A stretch of 64,000 nucleotides of DNA from Pyrinomonadaceae bacterium. GTDB taxonomy: Bacteria; Acidobacteriota; Blastocatellia; Pyrinomonadales; Pyrinomonadaceae. The notes beneath the pieces were generated by a model. That model made no database searches. It had not been told where the DNA came from and saw only the letters and a program-made list of their open reading frames with translations. The translations under genes and the position numbers were made by a program. The stretch covers positions 147,863-211,862 of the forward strand of contig JAIBCC010000005.1 of assembly GCA_019694395.1 (NCBI GenBank), in the 5' to 3' direction. Positions 16,695 to 25,424 of the stretch are shown here, in pieces; the stretch's first letter is position 1, and the number at the start of each line of letters is the position of its first letter.

Positions 16695-18275
16695 ATGAAC
16701 AACAAACTAAATCGCCGTAATTTCCTAAAAAAATCGTTCGCTGGTGCAACCGTTTTAACTTTTTCCAACTCAATTTTTGCTCAAACTCAAACTGAATCGC
16801 CAGTTGCTACAACAAAATATGGCAAAGTTCGTGGATATATTGACAATAACATCAATGTTTTTAAAGGAATCCGTTACGGCGCGGACACTTCAAAAAGACG
16901 TTTTATGTCGCCATTGACTCCCGAAAAATGGACGGACATTGCAGACGCGACCAAATACGGAAATTCTTCACCGCAAGGCGGACGAGGCGAAAATCAGAGC
17001 GAAGATTGTCTTTTCCTAAATGTTTTTACTCCCAAAATGCGTGACGGCGGCAAGCGTCCAGTGATGTTTTACATCCACGGCGGAGCGTATTCAGGCGGTT
17101 CGGGTTCGAGTCCGCTTTATGACGGAGTTCGCCTTTGCAATCGCGGAAATGTTGTGGTCGTTTCGATAAATCATAGGCTTAATGCTTTTGGTTACCTATA
17201 TTTAGCTCGATTTGGCGGAGCAGAATTTGCTGATTCGGGAAATGTCGGTCAACTCGATATTATTCTCGCTCTGCAATGGGTTAAAGAAAATATTGCCGAA
17301 TTTGGCGGTGATCCGAATAATGTGATGGTTTTCGGACAATCGGGCGGTGGCGCGAAAATTGCGACTTTGATGGCGATGCCTGCGGCGAAAGGTTTATTTC
17401 ACAAAGCCGCGACGATGAGTGGGCAACAGGTAACGGCTTGCGGACATTGGAACGGAACTTTGCGGGCAAAAGCAATTTTGGACGCTTTGAAACTAAACAA
17501 TGTGCAGGAAATTCGCACAATTCCTTTTCAAAAGATCGTCGAAGTCTTGAACACCAAAGACCCCGTTTTACCATTCGGCGGAGTTAATTTTGCGCCTGCA
17601 TTAGACGAAAAAAATCTGTTGCGGCATCCTTTTTATCCGAACGCACCAGAACAATCGAACAATATTCCGATGATTATCGGCAACACGCACGACGAAACGC
17701 GGGCTTTTTTGGGTGGGGATGAATCGAATTTCAAAGTGACTTGGGAAGAATTGCCTGAAAAATTGATTCCAAATATGCGGGTGGACATCAAACCCGAAGA
17801 AGTTATCGAAAAATACCGCAAACTTTATCCAAATCTGACGGCAAGCGATTTACTTTTCAAAATTACAACCGCATCGAGAAGTTGGCGCGGCGCAATTATC
17901 GAAGCAGAAGAGCGTGCGAAATCCGGTTTTCCTGCATTTGCTTATCAACTTGATTGGAAAACTACTAAAGATGGAGGCAAATTCGGCGCACCGCACGCTT
18001 CGGACATTCAACTTGTGTTCGATAATATTCAAAAACCCGGCGCAACCGCAGAAGGTCCGACCGCTCAAAAAATGGCGGACATTATGAGCGAAACTTTTAT
18101 CAAATTTGCCAAAACGGGTAATCCGAACAATAAGCAAATTCCGCTTTGGAAACCATACACAATGGCGAAACGCGAGACGATGGTTTTTGATGTGCCGCCA
18201 CATTTGGAAAATGATCCGCGCGGTGAGGAGCGCAAAATCTTTGAAAAAGTTCCGTATATTCAACCGGGAACTTAA
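16695..18275 (+). CDS. Tat-exported type B carboxylesterase
   Basis: A 526-residue carboxylesterase/para-nitrobenzyl-esterase family protein. The leader NRRNFLKKSFAGATVLTF carries a twin-arginine motif. Family marks are GIRYGADTSKRRFMSP, SEDCLFLNVFTP, the oxyanion YIHGGAYSGGSG, and nucleophile elbow FGQSGGGAK; a later HASDIQLVF segment probably holds the catalytic His. It could remove acetyl, feruloyl or other esters from pectin; the natural substrate is unknown. It is the last gene of the plus-strand operon and converges with the lipoprotein gene at 18285, with only 9 bases between stops and no clear terminator. Confidence 0.83.
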   Translation: MNNKLNRRNFLKKSFAGATVLTFSNSIFAQTQTESPVATTKYGKVRGYIDNNINVFKGIRYGADTSKRRFMSPLTPEKWTDIADATKYGNSSPQGGRGENQSEDCLFLNVFTPKMRDGGKRPVMFYIHGGAYSGGSGSSPLYDGVRLCNRGNVVVVSINHRLNAFGYLYLARFGGAEFADSGNVGQLDIILALQWVKENIAEFGGDPNNVMVFGQSGGGAKIATLMAMPAAKGLFHKAATMSGQQVTACGHWNGTLRAKAILDALKLNNVQEIRTIPFQKIVEVLNTKDPVLPFGGVNFAPALDEKNLLRHPFYPNAPEQSNNIPMIIGNTHDETRAFLGGDESNFKVTWEELPEKLIPNMRVDIKPEEVIEKYRKLYPNLTASDLLFKITTASRSWRGAIIEAEERAKSGFPAFAYQLDWKTTKDGGKFGAPHASDIQLVFDNIQKPGATAEGPTAQKMADIMSETFIKFAKTGNPNNKQIPLWKPYTMAKRETMVFDVPPHLENDPRGEERKIFEKVPYIQPGT

Positions 18276-18284
18276 ATTTGACTA

Positions 18285-19343
18285 TTAATTTTTATAAACG
18301 TCTTCGCGTTTTTGAAAACCGTCTTTGATAACAGTTGCATCTAGGTTATTTTTATCAACCGAAATCGGCTCTAACAAAATCGAAGGAACGTCAATCTTTC
18401 CATTATTTACTTTTCCATTGGTTTCGATTTTTTCTTTTTTAGCCAATGAAACTGCGGCTTCAGCGGCACGAACGGCTAATTTTGAAACCGGTTTGTAAAC
18501 TGTCATCGTTTGAGTTCCCTGCACGATTCTTTGCAAAGCTGCAAGGTCTGCATCCTGTCCCGAAACCAGGACTTTTCCGGCTAAATTTTGCCGAACCAAT
18601 GGCTGAATCGCACCGCCAGCCGTGGCATCATTCGAGGCAACAATCGCTACGACATTGTTATTATTTTGCGTCAGAGCATTTTCGGTATGCTTTAGGGCTT
18701 CGTCCGCCAACCAATCCCGCGCCCATTGGTCTGCAACAACTTTAATATCGCCTTTATCAATTAGCGGCTGCAAAATATTCATCTGTCCTTTGCGGAAAAG
18801 CTGTGCATTATTGTCGGTTGGCGCGCCGCCAATCAAAACATAATTGCCTTTCGGAGCTTTTTCGACCAAATATTTAGCCTGCATTTCACCGACTTTTTCA
18901 TTGTCAAAAGAAATATATAGATCAGGTTCGGAATTGCGAATCAGACGGTCATAAGAAATGACGGGAATATTCGCTTTTTTGGCTTTTTCGACAATGGTCG
19001 CGGAAACTTCGCTGTTGTGCGGAATAACTACCAAAACGTCAACGCCTTGTAGCAAAAGACTTTCGGCTTGTTTGATTTGGGTTTCGTCCTTTCCGTCGGC
19101 GGCTTGAACCAGAACTTCCGCGCCTAATTCCTCAGCCCGCTTAACAAACAAATCACGGTCTTTTTGCCAACGCTCTTCTTTCAAAGTATCCATCGAAAAA
19201 CCAATCCGAAGCTTGCCGGATTTTGGATTTGCATTAGAAGTCGTATTTGCCGTCGTATTTGCGTTCTGCGAAGATTGAACGCAAGCCAAAGAAATCAATC
19301 CAAATAAAGCAATTGCAGCGATTAGAACAAGTTTTTTCATCAT
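18285..19343 (-). CDS. Periplasmic sugar-binding lipoprotein, XylF-like
   Basis: A 352-residue ABC-type substrate-binding protein. The leader ends in a lipobox (GLISLAC), so it is lipid-anchored, and is followed by an Asn/Thr-rich linker. The Peripla_BP_4 fold shows RIGFSMDTLKEERWQKD, the AADGKDETQIKQAESLL segment, VIPHNSEV, ISYDRLI and VSGQDADLAALQRIV, all close to the D-xylose-binding protein XylF. No permease or ATPase gene is in the window. It overlaps the upstream esterase by 4 bases (ATGA), so the two are translationally coupled. It may supply a distant transporter or act as a sensor of released pentose. Confidence 0.85.
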   Translation of the reverse strand: MMKKLVLIAAIALFGLISLACVQSSQNANTTANTTSNANPKSGKLRIGFSMDTLKEERWQKDRDLFVKRAEELGAEVLVQAADGKDETQIKQAESLLLQGVDVLVVIPHNSEVSATIVEKAKKANIPVISYDRLIRNSEPDLYISFDNEKVGEMQAKYLVEKAPKGNYVLIGGAPTDNNAQLFRKGQMNILQPLIDKGDIKVVADQWARDWLADEALKHTENALTQNNNNVVAIVASNDATAGGAIQPLVRQNLAGKVLVSGQDADLAALQRIVQGTQTMTVYKPVSKLAVRAAEAAVSLAKKEKIETNGKVNNGKIDVPSILLEPISVDKNNLDATVIKDGFQKREDVYKN

Positions 19344-20923
19344 TTTCCTCGTAAAGTTTTCTTAAAGAATTTATCAATATTTTCTACTGTCACATCAAAC
19401 CAAGGCTTAAAAAGCCAAAAAGGATGGGGTGTGTCGGGAACTACAATAATTTCCGAAGTGATTCCCAAAGCATTTAATTTAGCACACATTTCTTCACGTT
19501 GCTGAAACGGACGATTTGAACTACTGTTCAAAAATAAAGTCGGTGCACTATTTTTGTAAACGTGCGTGATAGGCGAAGCTTCTTTCCAAATTTCGGGATT
19601 TTGCGCGTAGGTAAATCCCGTCAAACGCGTGTTGGTATCGTATGGACCTTTGATTTCTTTTTCGATATTACCGGGGTCAATAAAAGTTGCCGTCCCGTCA
19701 ATATCAACGACCGATTGCACCCGACTGGAAAAATTTGTGTTGCCGCCATTGCCTTCAAATTTGGCTAAATCGTTGGTTACTCCCAAAAAAGCAACCAAGT
19801 GTCCGCCTGAAGATGCACCGACCGCCCCAATCCGATTTTCGTCAATTCCGAAGTTTTTCGCATTTGCCCGCAGCCACCGAACCGAAGCTTTCAAATCGTG
19901 AATTTGCGCCGGATATTTTTTCTCGTTGGAAAGCCGATGTTCAACTGTGACAGCCACATAGCCGCGCTGCGCGAGAGCAATTGCCAACGGGTTTTCCATC
20001 GTGTAATGTCCCGTGATCCACGCACCGCCGTGAACGATGATGACTGCGGGAAATTTCCCTTTTCCTTTTGGTTTGAAAAGATCAACGTGCATTTCACGCT
20101 CGCCGTATTTGGCATAAACCAAGCCTTTTTGGAACTCAATATTTTCGGGAACTTTGGAGCTTGGACGAGTTATAAACGGATATTTTTGAATGGCTCCTTT
20201 TTCAGCAGTATCAACCGAAAAAATCGTGTAGCCTTTCGGTAAAGACGGATCGTTGATGGCAATATTCGCATACGGATCTTTCGGCGCGGCGTTGTAATCA
20301 AACCAATCAAAATCAGCAGTGGTCTTGCTTTCGATTCCGTTTCCGCTCGCAAAAAGTCCGATTTGCAAATCTGCTCCTTCCAAAGGCTTTGTTTCAACAC
20401 CGCCGATTTCCGCCCAATCATCATTACCGATTGAATAGGAAAACCGGTAGTATTTTGGAAATCCGCGAATTTTCAATTTAACCGAACCAGTTGGAATTGT
20501 TTGAGTTACAGCTATATTTCTGACGCTTCCAATCACAAACCGCAAAAACAGTTCTCGCTCATTTCCTTTTTTTCGGATGCCGAATTCGTAATGAGCACGT
20601 TCGTTTTGGCGTAAAACAAATCCCGCCGTTTCATTTTCGCTTTTTGGCTGAAAATCAATTTGGGTTGTTGCCTCAAATTCTGCACTTGAGACTTTTCGCC
20701 CGACATAAACAGGCGGAACTTCCAAATCATCAAGTGTGACGGTTGAACCTTTTAACCGCAAAAAATCGGTTCTTTCAGAAAGAGTCCAGCGTGATTTATC
20801 AAGGTTACGCACAAAATTCCACGATTGATCAAGCTCTGCACTTTTAAATTCATCCCGAAAATTTTGGGCAAAATTTGCTGTGATAAGCAATAAAATCATT
20901 GAAATAACTGCACTTATTTTCAT
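19340..20923 (-). CDS. Secreted fusion: concanavalin-like domain plus alpha/beta-hydrolase esterase
   Basis: After a leader (KISAVISMILLLITANFAQ) comes a 190-residue beta-sandwich (SWNFVRNLDKSRWTLSERTD to DFDWFDYN) that resembles the GH43_C2 domain normally attached to GH43 catalytic domains. Residues from about 260 on form an esterase: HGGAWITGHY oxyanion site, GAVGASSGGHLVAF elbow with the nucleophile Ser, and DTPHPFWLF with the probable His, as in feruloyl/acetyl esterases of the BD-FAE type. The ATG at 20923 is chosen; a TTG at 20947 lies inside the upstream terminator. It may deacetylate or deferuloylate arabinan or xylan side chains. Confidence 0.82.
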   Translation of the reverse strand: MKISAVISMILLLITANFAQNFRDEFKSAELDQSWNFVRNLDKSRWTLSERTDFLRLKGSTVTLDDLEVPPVYVGRKVSSAEFEATTQIDFQPKSENETAGFVLRQNERAHYEFGIRKKGNERELFLRFVIGSVRNIAVTQTIPTGSVKLKIRGFPKYYRFSYSIGNDDWAEIGGVETKPLEGADLQIGLFASGNGIESKTTADFDWFDYNAAPKDPYANIAINDPSLPKGYTIFSVDTAEKGAIQKYPFITRPSSKVPENIEFQKGLVYAKYGEREMHVDLFKPKGKGKFPAVIIVHGGAWITGHYTMENPLAIALAQRGYVAVTVEHRLSNEKKYPAQIHDLKASVRWLRANAKNFGIDENRIGAVGASSGGHLVAFLGVTNDLAKFEGNGGNTNFSSRVQSVVDIDGTATFIDPGNIEKEIKGPYDTNTRLTGFTYAQNPEIWKEASPITHVYKNSAPTLFLNSSSNRPFQQREEMCAKLNALGITSEIIVVPDTPHPFWLFKPWFDVTVENIDKFFKKTLRGK

Positions 20924-20931
20924 AAATTTAG

Positions 20932-20965
20932 AAAAAAAGGAAGGCAATAACTTTTACCTTCCTTT
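20932..20965 (-). terminator. Rho-independent terminator after the first receptor gene
   Basis: Minus strand: AAAGGAAGG (20957-20965) and CCTTCCTTT (20936-20944), 9-bp stem, 12-base loop, followed by seven T. It is 25 bases past the receptor stop, so the receptor is probably mostly its own transcript. Confidence 0.8.
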
Positions 20966-20989
20966 CAAATAGTTTTAGTTCAGTTCTGT

Positions 20990-23900
20990 TTAGAAAACAA
21001 ATCTCAAACCATATTGAACTTCGCGTCCGACATACGCACCGCGTTTTGAAATCACTTTTCCGAAGTTAGCGTTTCCAAGTGTGGTATTCGGATTGTCCCA
21101 GTTAATATTATTCAGGACGTTGTAGACTTCAAGACGGGCTTCAATTTTCATTTTTTCGCGAATGCTAAATGATTTGGTCAAAGTTGCATCCGTTTGGAAA
21201 GTTGCGGGACCAACCAAACCGGGGAATGTCCATGGATTGGTTCTTGCTCTAAAAATAGTGGTTTCATCCACTGCTGAAAAAACAGAAGTGTCAAACCAAC
21301 GGTCTCTGGTTGGATTTTTCAGCACAGGATTGCCTGTTACATTCAATTTTGTGCCAAATCCGAATCTCAACAGACGACCTGAATAGTAACGTGATGTGTT
21401 GGAAAGTCTCCATCCTCCAAGAATATAATCTACAGCTTTTGAAGCGTTTCCAAAGAGCATTTTTCCTTTACCAACTGGAATATCCCAAGTAATTACATTG
21501 GTGAAACGATGTCTGGCGGCATCTGTCGGGATCCAGGTAAACTGCTTGTTATAAAGAGCAAGATCGTCAAAGGCTTCCGTCAATCGTTCATCATTGATTG
21601 CATACGCAACGGTGAAAATCAAACCTTTGTAAGAAGGTTGTTGAATCTGGAATTTCAATGATTGAATCATTGACCTTCTCAAATCAGTATTTGTTTGATT
21701 GATTGATTGATACATCGGATACGGACGCATCAGTTGTGTAACGGCAACCGTGGTTGAATTCCGAAGTGTTCCAGGGAATACCGAAGCAGTCAAATAATTC
21801 AAAAACGGATTTGTTACATTGAAATTCCAGGCTGTCCGCGGATTTGTATAGAAAAACAACGGATTAGCAGCATTCAAATCAATGGTTTGCGGAAGTCGTG
21901 TTCCATAATTGAAGAAATAATCAACCGAAAAAACCATTTTGTTCCAAATTTCACGTTGATAAACTGCGGTTACTTTGTCGTTAATCGGCGGTTTTTGGTC
22001 AAATTCGTCGAAATTGACAGTGTTTCCAAGTCCCGTGTAAATTCCGAGAGTTTGCCCGGTCGGTTGTTGAATTGGGTTTAGCCCAACGCCGGAAGTCGGA
22101 AACGGATTTGAAAGCAAGGCAATATTGTTATTTGCCAATGTTGTCGTAAATGTCGGATTCAAAGTAGGTGTATTGGTTGAATAACCTGTGTAAGCATCAA
22201 CAAAATCGCCCAACGAATCACGAATTCTCGATGAAGGTTGAACATATCTTGCCCAACCGATTCGAAGTGATGATTTATCACTCAACCGATAGGCGAATCC
22301 GAGTCTTGGCAAAAAGTCAGTAGGAGTCCGCTTCCAAGCCCCTCTTTCGTCAGCGGTCGCAAAAATCCAAGCACCGTTATAAATCGGTGTTTGACCTAGT
22401 GTATTAAGGATGTTCACTACACGCGAATCAAAAGCAGGTGGCGGAGTTGCTGCAACTAAAGTATTTGGTCGAGTCAAATCAAGTCGTTGTGACAAACGAT
22501 TTTGGGCATCAACCGGACCCGGTTCATATTCCCAACGTAGTCCAAGGTTCAAAGTAATATTTCGATTAAACTTCCAATCATCTTGGAAATAAATGGCATA
22601 TCCTTTGCCGACAACTTCTTGGATTGGAACACGGCGACCTGAACTGCTGTTTTGCAAAGCACCAATTAAGAACGAAGCCCACGGAGAACCGGTGGTTAAA
22701 TTTTCCGTTCCCGAAACGCTTTGTCTAATCGCAGTTAATTCGCTTCTAAAGGTAAAGTTTAACGGCTCAAAACGTGCAGCTTTTCCTTTATTTACTCGAT
22801 ATTCACCGCCATATTTCAAAGAATGATCTTTCAGAGCAGTGTTGAATTTGATTGAACTGTTATACCCTTCGGGATGTTGCCAAAATTCGCGTCCCGGACG
22901 ACCAAACCGATAAGTTGTTCCGCCATTATCGCGAACATCAATCGCCGGATAATAAATTTGGTCAGTGGTGTAAAGCGATGAATAAAATGTGTTGCTTCCC
23001 CACAAATCTTTTAATCCGTCTGCACCTAAAAGAACGCTGGAATTTGCATATTCATCCGTCAAACGAAAATATCCGCCACGGAAATTAACCACCGTGTTTG
23101 AAGTCAAGGTGTAAACCACGTCTGCGGATAAATTGAGTCCGTAACGATTACTTCCGTTTAATGGAAAAAGTATCGCACTGGTCGGATTTTCTTCTTGCGG
23201 ACTGGCTCTAAATTGTCCGTAGGAAAAGAAGGTTTTTAATTTTTCGCTCAGATTCCAGTCAACCCGCGTCGAAGCATTCCAATATTTCGTATGCTCAATT
23301 TTTGAACCTTGCCAATTTAGCTGTTGTCCGGGCGTATTCGGGAGCGGCATTTTTGCTAAAAGTTTGACCGCTGTTGCATCCCAAAAACTGTTTGGAATAA
23401 GGTTTCCGGCAAATTGAGTTCTGGTCGAACTGTTGCTGGTCGAAGTAAATGGATTATAAACATTGACACCCGATTGGCTAAAATCCCCCGCACGCTCAAG
23501 AGCTGTTGGGACATTTAATTTAACACTAATTGGACGTTTGTCATCCCATCTTTCAAAGGAAGAAAAGAAAAAGAGTTTTTTCTTAATAATCGGACCACCA
23601 ATGTTTCCACCGACCATTGTCAGATTTGTGCCGCGAAAATTGGTTTCATCTGCGCCGACAGTTCGCACAATTGTCGGATCACCAAAGGCATTAAATTGCG
23701 GATCACGTTTGTAATAATAAGCCGCGCCGTGATATTTACTGCCGCCCGATTTCATATTCAAAGCAATTGTTCCGCCAGCACTGAAACCTTGTTCGGAATC
23801 AACAATACTTCGTGAAAAAGTTACTTCTTGCACCGCATCAACCGATGGAGTGTAAGCAACTTTATAACTCGAAGTAAGAGCGACACCATTTAATTGAACT

Positions 23901-24490
23901 TCGTTGGCGCGAAATGATTGACCACCTGCATCAACTTCATTTGCATACGCATGATGATACGGACGGTTTTCCCCGTTGTTATTCTCACCACCATTGATTG
24001 AAGGGTCTAAAGTAATGATATTATATGGGTTACGACCTCTAACGGGCATTTGGTCAACGGTTGTATTGTCAAGTCCCAAAGCAGATCCGCTGGTATTGAA
24101 TTGGACAGATGCCGGCGTATCCTCGACGGTTACTGTTGCTGCAACATCGCCAACTGCTAATTTTAAATCAACCGTTATATCGCCTTGAATCCGAACTACC
24201 AAGTTTTGTTGAATGGTCTTCTTAAAACCATCTTTTTCAGCAGTTACCGAATAAGTCCCCGGCTCGACAAAATCAAACTTGAAACGTCCCTCTTCATTTG
24301 TGTTTGACGTTACTTCAACTTTAGTCGCATTATTTTGCAAAATAACTTTTGCTCCTGGAATTATCGCGCCGCTTTCATCTGTGATAAGACCTTGAATTTT
24401 CCCCCGATAGTCCTGGGCAAAGGCAACTAAAGACAAGGAGAGCATCAAAATCCCAAATAGTGCTCCCTTCCCCAAAAAACCTAGTTTCAT
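20990..24490 (-). CDS. TonB-dependent outer-membrane receptor, Oar-like
   Basis: A 1166-residue outer-membrane protein. Signal peptide to about residue 27; carboxypeptidase-regulatory-like domain at 30-115 (GLITDESGAIIPGAKVIL); plug-like region with VDQMPVRGRNPYNIITLDPS; a long beta-barrel ending in the aromatic QYGLRFVF. Such receptors import large ligands with TonB energy. No SusD-type lipoprotein is next to it. The ATG at 24490 has GGAGG 9 bases before it; a TTG at 24505 overlaps that site and is rejected. A regulator-like site and a promoter candidate lie upstream in the 370-base gap. Pectin oligomers are the likely cargo, by context. Confidence 0.9.
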   Translation of the reverse strand: MKLGFLGKGALFGILMLSLSLVAFAQDYRGKIQGLITDESGAIIPGAKVILQNNATKVEVTSNTNEEGRFKFDFVEPGTYSVTAEKDGFKKTIQQNLVVRIQGDITVDLKLAVGDVAATVTVEDTPASVQFNTSGSALGLDNTTVDQMPVRGRNPYNIITLDPSINGGENNNGENRPYHHAYANEVDAGGQSFRANEVQLNGVALTSSYKVAYTPSVDAVQEVTFSRSIVDSEQGFSAGGTIALNMKSGGSKYHGAAYYYKRDPQFNAFGDPTIVRTVGADETNFRGTNLTMVGGNIGGPIIKKKLFFFSSFERWDDKRPISVKLNVPTALERAGDFSQSGVNVYNPFTSTSNSSTRTQFAGNLIPNSFWDATAVKLLAKMPLPNTPGQQLNWQGSKIEHTKYWNASTRVDWNLSEKLKTFFSYGQFRASPQEENPTSAILFPLNGSNRYGLNLSADVVYTLTSNTVVNFRGGYFRLTDEYANSSVLLGADGLKDLWGSNTFYSSLYTTDQIYYPAIDVRDNGGTTYRFGRPGREFWQHPEGYNSSIKFNTALKDHSLKYGGEYRVNKGKAARFEPLNFTFRSELTAIRQSVSGTENLTTGSPWASFLIGALQNSSSGRRVPIQEVVGKGYAIYFQDDWKFNRNITLNLGLRWEYEPGPVDAQNRLSQRLDLTRPNTLVAATPPPAFDSRVVNILNTLGQTPIYNGAWIFATADERGAWKRTPTDFLPRLGFAYRLSDKSSLRIGWARYVQPSSRIRDSLGDFVDAYTGYSTNTPTLNPTFTTTLANNNIALLSNPFPTSGVGLNPIQQPTGQTLGIYTGLGNTVNFDEFDQKPPINDKVTAVYQREIWNKMVFSVDYFFNYGTRLPQTIDLNAANPLFFYTNPRTAWNFNVTNPFLNYLTASVFPGTLRNSTTVAVTQLMRPYPMYQSINQTNTDLRRSMIQSLKFQIQQPSYKGLIFTVAYAINDERLTEAFDDLALYNKQFTWIPTDAARHRFTNVITWDIPVGKGKMLFGNASKAVDYILGGWRLSNTSRYYSGRLLRFGFGTKLNVTGNPVLKNPTRDRWFDTSVFSAVDETTIFRARTNPWTFPGLVGPATFQTDATLTKSFSIREKMKIEARLEVYNVLNNINWDNPNTTLGNANFGKVISKRGAYVGREVQYGLRFVF

Positions 24491-24705
24491 TAATATATCC
24501 TCCAAGCAGTTGATAGAATTTTTGTAAAATCAACTAAATCTCTGATTATTCTTTTGTAGAAAAAATCAAAGGTTTAACCAATTTATTTTTTAATTGCAAA
24601 AAAATAAAATTTTCCGAAGTAGCCTTCCCGTGTTTGAAACACCTTGGATATTGATACTTATAAAAGTTTTAATACTTAGTTTTGAAATGCAAAATGACCA
24701 GCGTA

Positions 24706-24734
24706 ATTCTGTAACAGAAATTAACATTTGTCAA
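24706..24734 (-). promoter_or_regulatory. Promoter candidate for the first receptor
   Basis: Minus strand TTGACA (24729-24734), 17-base spacer, CAGAAT (24706-24711). The -35 box is perfect, the -10 box weak (4 of 6). It would leave a leader of about 210 bases. Confidence 0.4.
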
Positions 24735-24767
24735 GAGTTTTGCATACCAATCGGCAAGAAATATCTA

Positions 24768-24784
24768 AAATGGTCTTACCAATT
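24768..24784. promoter_or_regulatory. FadR-type operator-like site before the first receptor
   Basis: AAATGGTCTTACCAATT with TGGT-N3-ACCA. It is 34 bases upstream of the candidate -35 box, and an extra half-site ACCAAT lies at 24746-24751. Confidence 0.6.
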
Positions 24785-24789
24785 CACAA

Positions 24790-24831
24790 GTTAAGCGGTT
24801 TACTGAAGAAGTGTGAGAGACCGCTTAACCT
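24790..24831. promoter_or_regulatory. Inverted repeat GTTAAGCGGT ... ACCGCTTAAC
   Basis: Ten-base arms with a loop of about 21 bases, 30 bases after the cupin stop. It could be a terminator without a T run or two spaced operator halves. GTTAAGCGGTT is also found at 62842. Confidence 0.5.
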
Positions 24832-24860
24832 TGTTTTTAATAAGTTTACGAGAAATAGCA

Positions 24861-25397
24861 CTACTTTTTAGCTGGAACAGGTTCTTTGAAGATTTTGATT
24901 AAGATTAGTGAAAATGTTTTACCTTTCGTATTAATTCGTTGATGTGGAGTTCCTCTCGGAACGACAATCAAATCACCTTTTTTGATGGTAAAAGTTTTGC
25001 CGCCGACTATTACATCGGATTTCCATTCGCCGGGAGTTGCCTCTTTCGGATTGTCCAATTTCCCGCCCAAGGTTAATTCGGCAGAGCCCTGCAAAACATA
25101 ATAAACATCGTCAGAAGCATCATGAACTTCTGCCTGTGCTTTACCTTTTTTAGCATCATATTGAACGGCAACCCGAAGCTGTAAACCTTCGTTTGGAATA
25201 ATATCCTCGGTTTTGCTGACCACATCTTTAGTTTTAATGTCAACATCAATCGAATGTAAAGCCTTTTCGATTGCCGAAACTTCCTGATTGGTTTTGACTA
25301 CATACGGACGAATCGGTTCGGAAGGTTGACGACCTTGCGCGAAAGCAGAAAACGCACAAACTAAACAAACACTTGCAATTAACAATATCTTTTTCAT
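24861..25397 (-). CDS. Secreted cupin-domain protein
   Basis: A 178-residue protein with leader KKILLIASVCLVCAFSAFAQ and one cupin barrel: AQAEVHDASDDVYYVLQGSAELTLGG gives the first motif with a single His, and GDLIVVPRGTPHQRI the second with a His. Such stand-alone secreted cupins often follow sugar-degrading enzymes; the substrate is unknown. A KdgF-like role on periplasmic unsaturated sugars released by the upstream GH105 is possible. Its ATG is 23 bases after the GH105 stop, across an A-rich repeat, so they share a transcript. Confidence 0.75.
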   Translation of the reverse strand: MKKILLIASVCLVCAFSAFAQGRQPSEPIRPYVVKTNQEVSAIEKALHSIDVDIKTKDVVSKTEDIIPNEGLQLRVAVQYDAKKGKAQAEVHDASDDVYYVLQGSAELTLGGKLDNPKEATPGEWKSDVIVGGKTFTIKKGDLIVVPRGTPHQRINTKGKTFSLILIKIFKEPVPAKK

Positions 25398-25424
25398 AAT
25401 TATTTTTTACTATTTACTTTTTAC
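25398..25424 (-). repeat. A-rich AAAGTAAAAAG repeat at the GH105 stop
   Basis: Minus strand AAAAAGTAAAAAGTAAATAG and onward. The GH105 TAA (25421-25423) is the first GTAA of the repeat, which fills the whole gap to the cupin ATG. Confidence 0.8.

Larger units (their letters stand above)
24491..24860. other. 370-base control region upstream of the first receptor
   Basis: No convincing gene. It contains the ribosome-binding site GGAGG (about 24500), a promoter candidate, a FadR-type operator, an inverted repeat and AT-rich sequence. The 66-codon plus-strand frame at 24594-24794 has no recognisable protein features. Confidence 0.6.

Noticed and set aside
20924..20947. TTG start at 20947 for the esterase fusion
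   Set aside because: It lies within the terminator of the upstream receptor gene; the ATG at 20923 starts a proper signal peptide.
24491..24505. TTG start at 24505 for the first receptor
   Set aside because: This TTG overlaps the GGAGG ribosome site that serves the ATG at 24490.
24594..24794. 66-codon frame in the receptor control region
   Set aside because: No ribosome site, no motifs, and it spans the promoter and operator candidates.
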